Below, piece by piece: positions 4,533-5,983 of a DNA stretch of 5,983 nt; the stretch's first letter is position 1, and each line of letters begins with the position of its first letter. The stretch is taken from NCBI GenBank assembly GCA_021323155.1, contig JAJTCI010000154.1:1-5983 (forward strand). Reading direction: 5' to 3'. The notes under the pieces were generated by a model. The model saw nothing but the letters and a program-made list of their open reading frames with translations. It ran no database searches and was not told the DNA's origin. The DNA comes from Chitinophagaceae bacterium. Its GTDB lineage: Bacteria > Bacteroidota > Bacteroidia > Chitinophagales > Chitinophagaceae. The position numbers and the translations under genes are program-made.

Positions 4533-5983
4533 ATGAAACTGATGTTTTTGTTGGTGCTTGCTGTTGTATCTATGCGGTCATTCCCGCAGGATACGTTGCG
4601 AGCAGGCACCGATAGTATCGCGGGTGTAATCGTTTACGCGAACAAGTTCCCTGAAAATTCCAAACGGATCTCCCAGGCCATTAAAGTGATCCGGGACAAG
4701 CCCACGCTCAACTTTCAACCCAATACGGGAGACATCCTGATCAATACCGGTAGTTTGTTCGTGCAGAAAAGCCAGCAGGGAGGGGGTAGCCCTTCCATAC
4801 GTGGCTTCGAGGCGAGCCGCATCGTTTTGATGGTGGACGGCGTGCGGATGAATAATGCTATTTATCGCGCCGGTCACTTGCAGAACATTATCACGGTTGA
4901 TAATACCGTGCTCGACCGCGTGGAGGTACTGTACGGTCCTTCGTCAACCCTGTATGGCAGCGATGCGATGGGTGGCGTAGTGAATCTTTATACCACCAAT
5001 CCTAAGTTGTCTGACAACAGCGCCAACGTGATATTGCGGTATGCCACGGCAATCGAGGAAGCAAAGGCGCATGCCGATGTAAACTTCGGCGGAAAACAAT
5101 GGGCGTCGCTTACCTCCTTCACATACGGATCGTTTGGTGATATCAGGCAGGGAAAGCAAAGGGATCCAAAGTACCCCGGTTTCGGGCAAAAGATATATAT
5201 CGTTGAACGGGTAGGAAGTACTGACAGCGCTTTTATCAACCCGGATCCCGATAAGCAAAGCCCTTCCGGCTATAACCAGTGGGATATACTGCAAAAGATA
5301 CGGTTCCAGCCAAAGGAGAACATGACACATATGCTGAACCTTCAATTCTCCAACTCCGCCGACGTGCCACGGTATGACAGGCTCTCCGAGGTGTCGGGTG
5401 GTGTTCCTGTTTTTGCCGAATGGTATTACGGGCCGCAGGTGAGGAATATGGCGGGGTATGAATTCAACGCTGCAAAACTCGCCGGCTTTTTCAGGGAGAT
5501 AAAACTCAATGCGAGTTTCCAGGACATAGAAGAAAGCAGGATCAATCGCAGGTTCAGGAACAACAACCGGAGTTACAACCGGGAGCGGGTGAACGTGTTC
5601 GGCGTGAACCTGGATGCCAAGCACTATTCCGGTAAGAATGAATTGCATTTTGGCGTGGAGTCGTATACCAATTTTGTCCGCTCCACCGCCGAACGAAGAA
5701 ATATCGTTACCGGTGTTAGCAGCAAAATACAGACGCGCTATTCCGACGGCCCGACGAAGATGGCCTACAACGCCGCATATGCTCAGCACACGCTTAAGAT
5801 CAGTGATAAGTGGACATTGAACGATGGACTGCGGCTTAACCACGTGCTATTGGATGCGATCTTTGTAGACACTTCCATACTGCACCTTCCTTTTACCCGT
5901 GCGAGACAGGCCAACCTGGCTGTAACGGGCAACGTGGGACTGGTGTATGCGAGCGCGCGGAACCTGAAGGTGGCCATGTTGTT
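4533..5983 (+). CDS. TonB-dependent outer-membrane receptor, 3' end cut off by the window
   Basis: TonB-dependent receptors import scarce ligands such as haem, siderophores or metal complexes through the outer membrane using energy relayed by TonB. The frame is open from the ATG at 4533 to the window edge (483 residues, an estimated 60-65% of a typical receptor). A signal peptide (about 1-18, ending SFPQ) is followed by a possible TonB box (DSIAGVIVYA, 27-36). The plug domain (about 40-157) carries QGGGSPSIRGFEASRIVLMV, VDGVRMNNAIYRAGH, VEVLYGPSSTLYGSDAMGG and VVNLYT, all plug hallmarks. Beta-barrel strands follow, including the SADVPRYDRL segment (275-284). No N-terminal CarboxypepD_reg-like domain is present, unlike SusC proteins. 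The plug resembles haem/haemoglobin-type (HmuR-like) receptors, but the ligand cannot be fixed. It is third in the presumed operon, 28 bp after the unknown membrane protein. No Shine-Dalgarno motif is seen. Confidence 0.93.
   Translation, partial: MKLMFLLVLAVVSMRSFPQDTLRAGTDSIAGVIVYANKFPENSKRISQAIKVIRDKPTLNFQPNTGDILINTGSLFVQKSQQGGGSPSIRGFEASRIVLMVDGVRMNNAIYRAGHLQNIITVDNTVLDRVEVLYGPSSTLYGSDAMGGVVNLYTTNPKLSDNSANVILRYATAIEEAKAHADVNFGGKQWASLTSFTYGSFGDIRQGKQRDPKYPGFGQKIYIVERVGSTDSAFINPDPDKQSPSGYNQWDILQKIRFQPKENMTHMLNLQFSNSADVPRYDRLSEVSGGVPVFAEWYYGPQVRNMAGYEFNAAKLAGFFREIKLNASFQDIEESRINRRFRNNNRSYNRERVNVFGVNLDAKHYSGKNELHFGVESYTNFVRSTAERRNIVTGVSSKIQTRYSDGPTKMAYNAAYAQHTLKISDKWTLNDGLRLNHVLLDAIFVDTSILHLPFTRARQANLAVTGNVGLVYASARNLKVAML

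Noticed and set aside
4944..5843. Long minus-strand open frame of 299 codons
   Set aside because: It lies wholly antisense to the TonB receptor, whose plug and barrel motifs are unmistakable. The antisense product has no recognisable domain, so it is a shadow of the receptor's codon use.
1..5983. Search for defence, phage, transposon or CRISPR features
   Set aside because: No transposase, integrase, spaced repeats, tRNA or terminal inverted repeats were seen; the genes are housekeeping or envelope genes.

Overview
The window looks like a chromosomal segment of a Bacteroidota bacterium, most likely a Chitinophagaceae member; the family placement is inferred from protein character, not a search. 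Three things point there: a DUF4783-type small exported protein, a CXXCH 'haem-binding domain' protein, and starts with no Shine-Dalgarno motif. One promoter also matches the Bacteroidota sigma-ABfr consensus (TTG, 19 nt, TAnnTTTG). No mobile element, CRISPR array, tRNA or rRNA was seen.

Left half, minus strand (about 58-1759): three genes read leftwards. The first is a small secreted DUF4783-like protein (1759-1373). It is followed by a strong intrinsic terminator (1348-1321). Then come nadC, quinolinate phosphoribosyltransferase of NAD synthesis (1290-430), and 30 bp later a YciH/SUI1-family translation factor (399-58). nadC and the SUI1 gene are probably co-transcribed. The first 61 bases may carry the last codons of a convergent plus-strand gene.

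Centre: a 131-bp divergent intergenic region (1760-1890) separates the DUF4783 gene from gpmI (1891-3411), the cofactor-independent phosphoglycerate mutase of glycolysis, which has all its expected catalytic residues.

Right half, plus strand (3492-5983): a probable three-gene operon behind a good sigma-ABfr-type promoter. It holds a membrane-anchored CXXCH haem-binding domain protein, an unknown membrane-anchored protein that starts inside the previous stop (ATGA overlap), and a TonB-dependent outer-membrane receptor that runs off the right edge (483 residues visible). The receptor has a signal peptide, a complete plug domain and the start of the barrel, and lacks the N-terminal carboxypeptidase-like domain common in SusC proteins. 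A shared role in haem or metal uptake or redox at the envelope is inference from the gene order.

Most of the window is ordinary housekeeping sequence. The part most worth follow-up is the three-gene envelope operon, especially its unknown middle protein.
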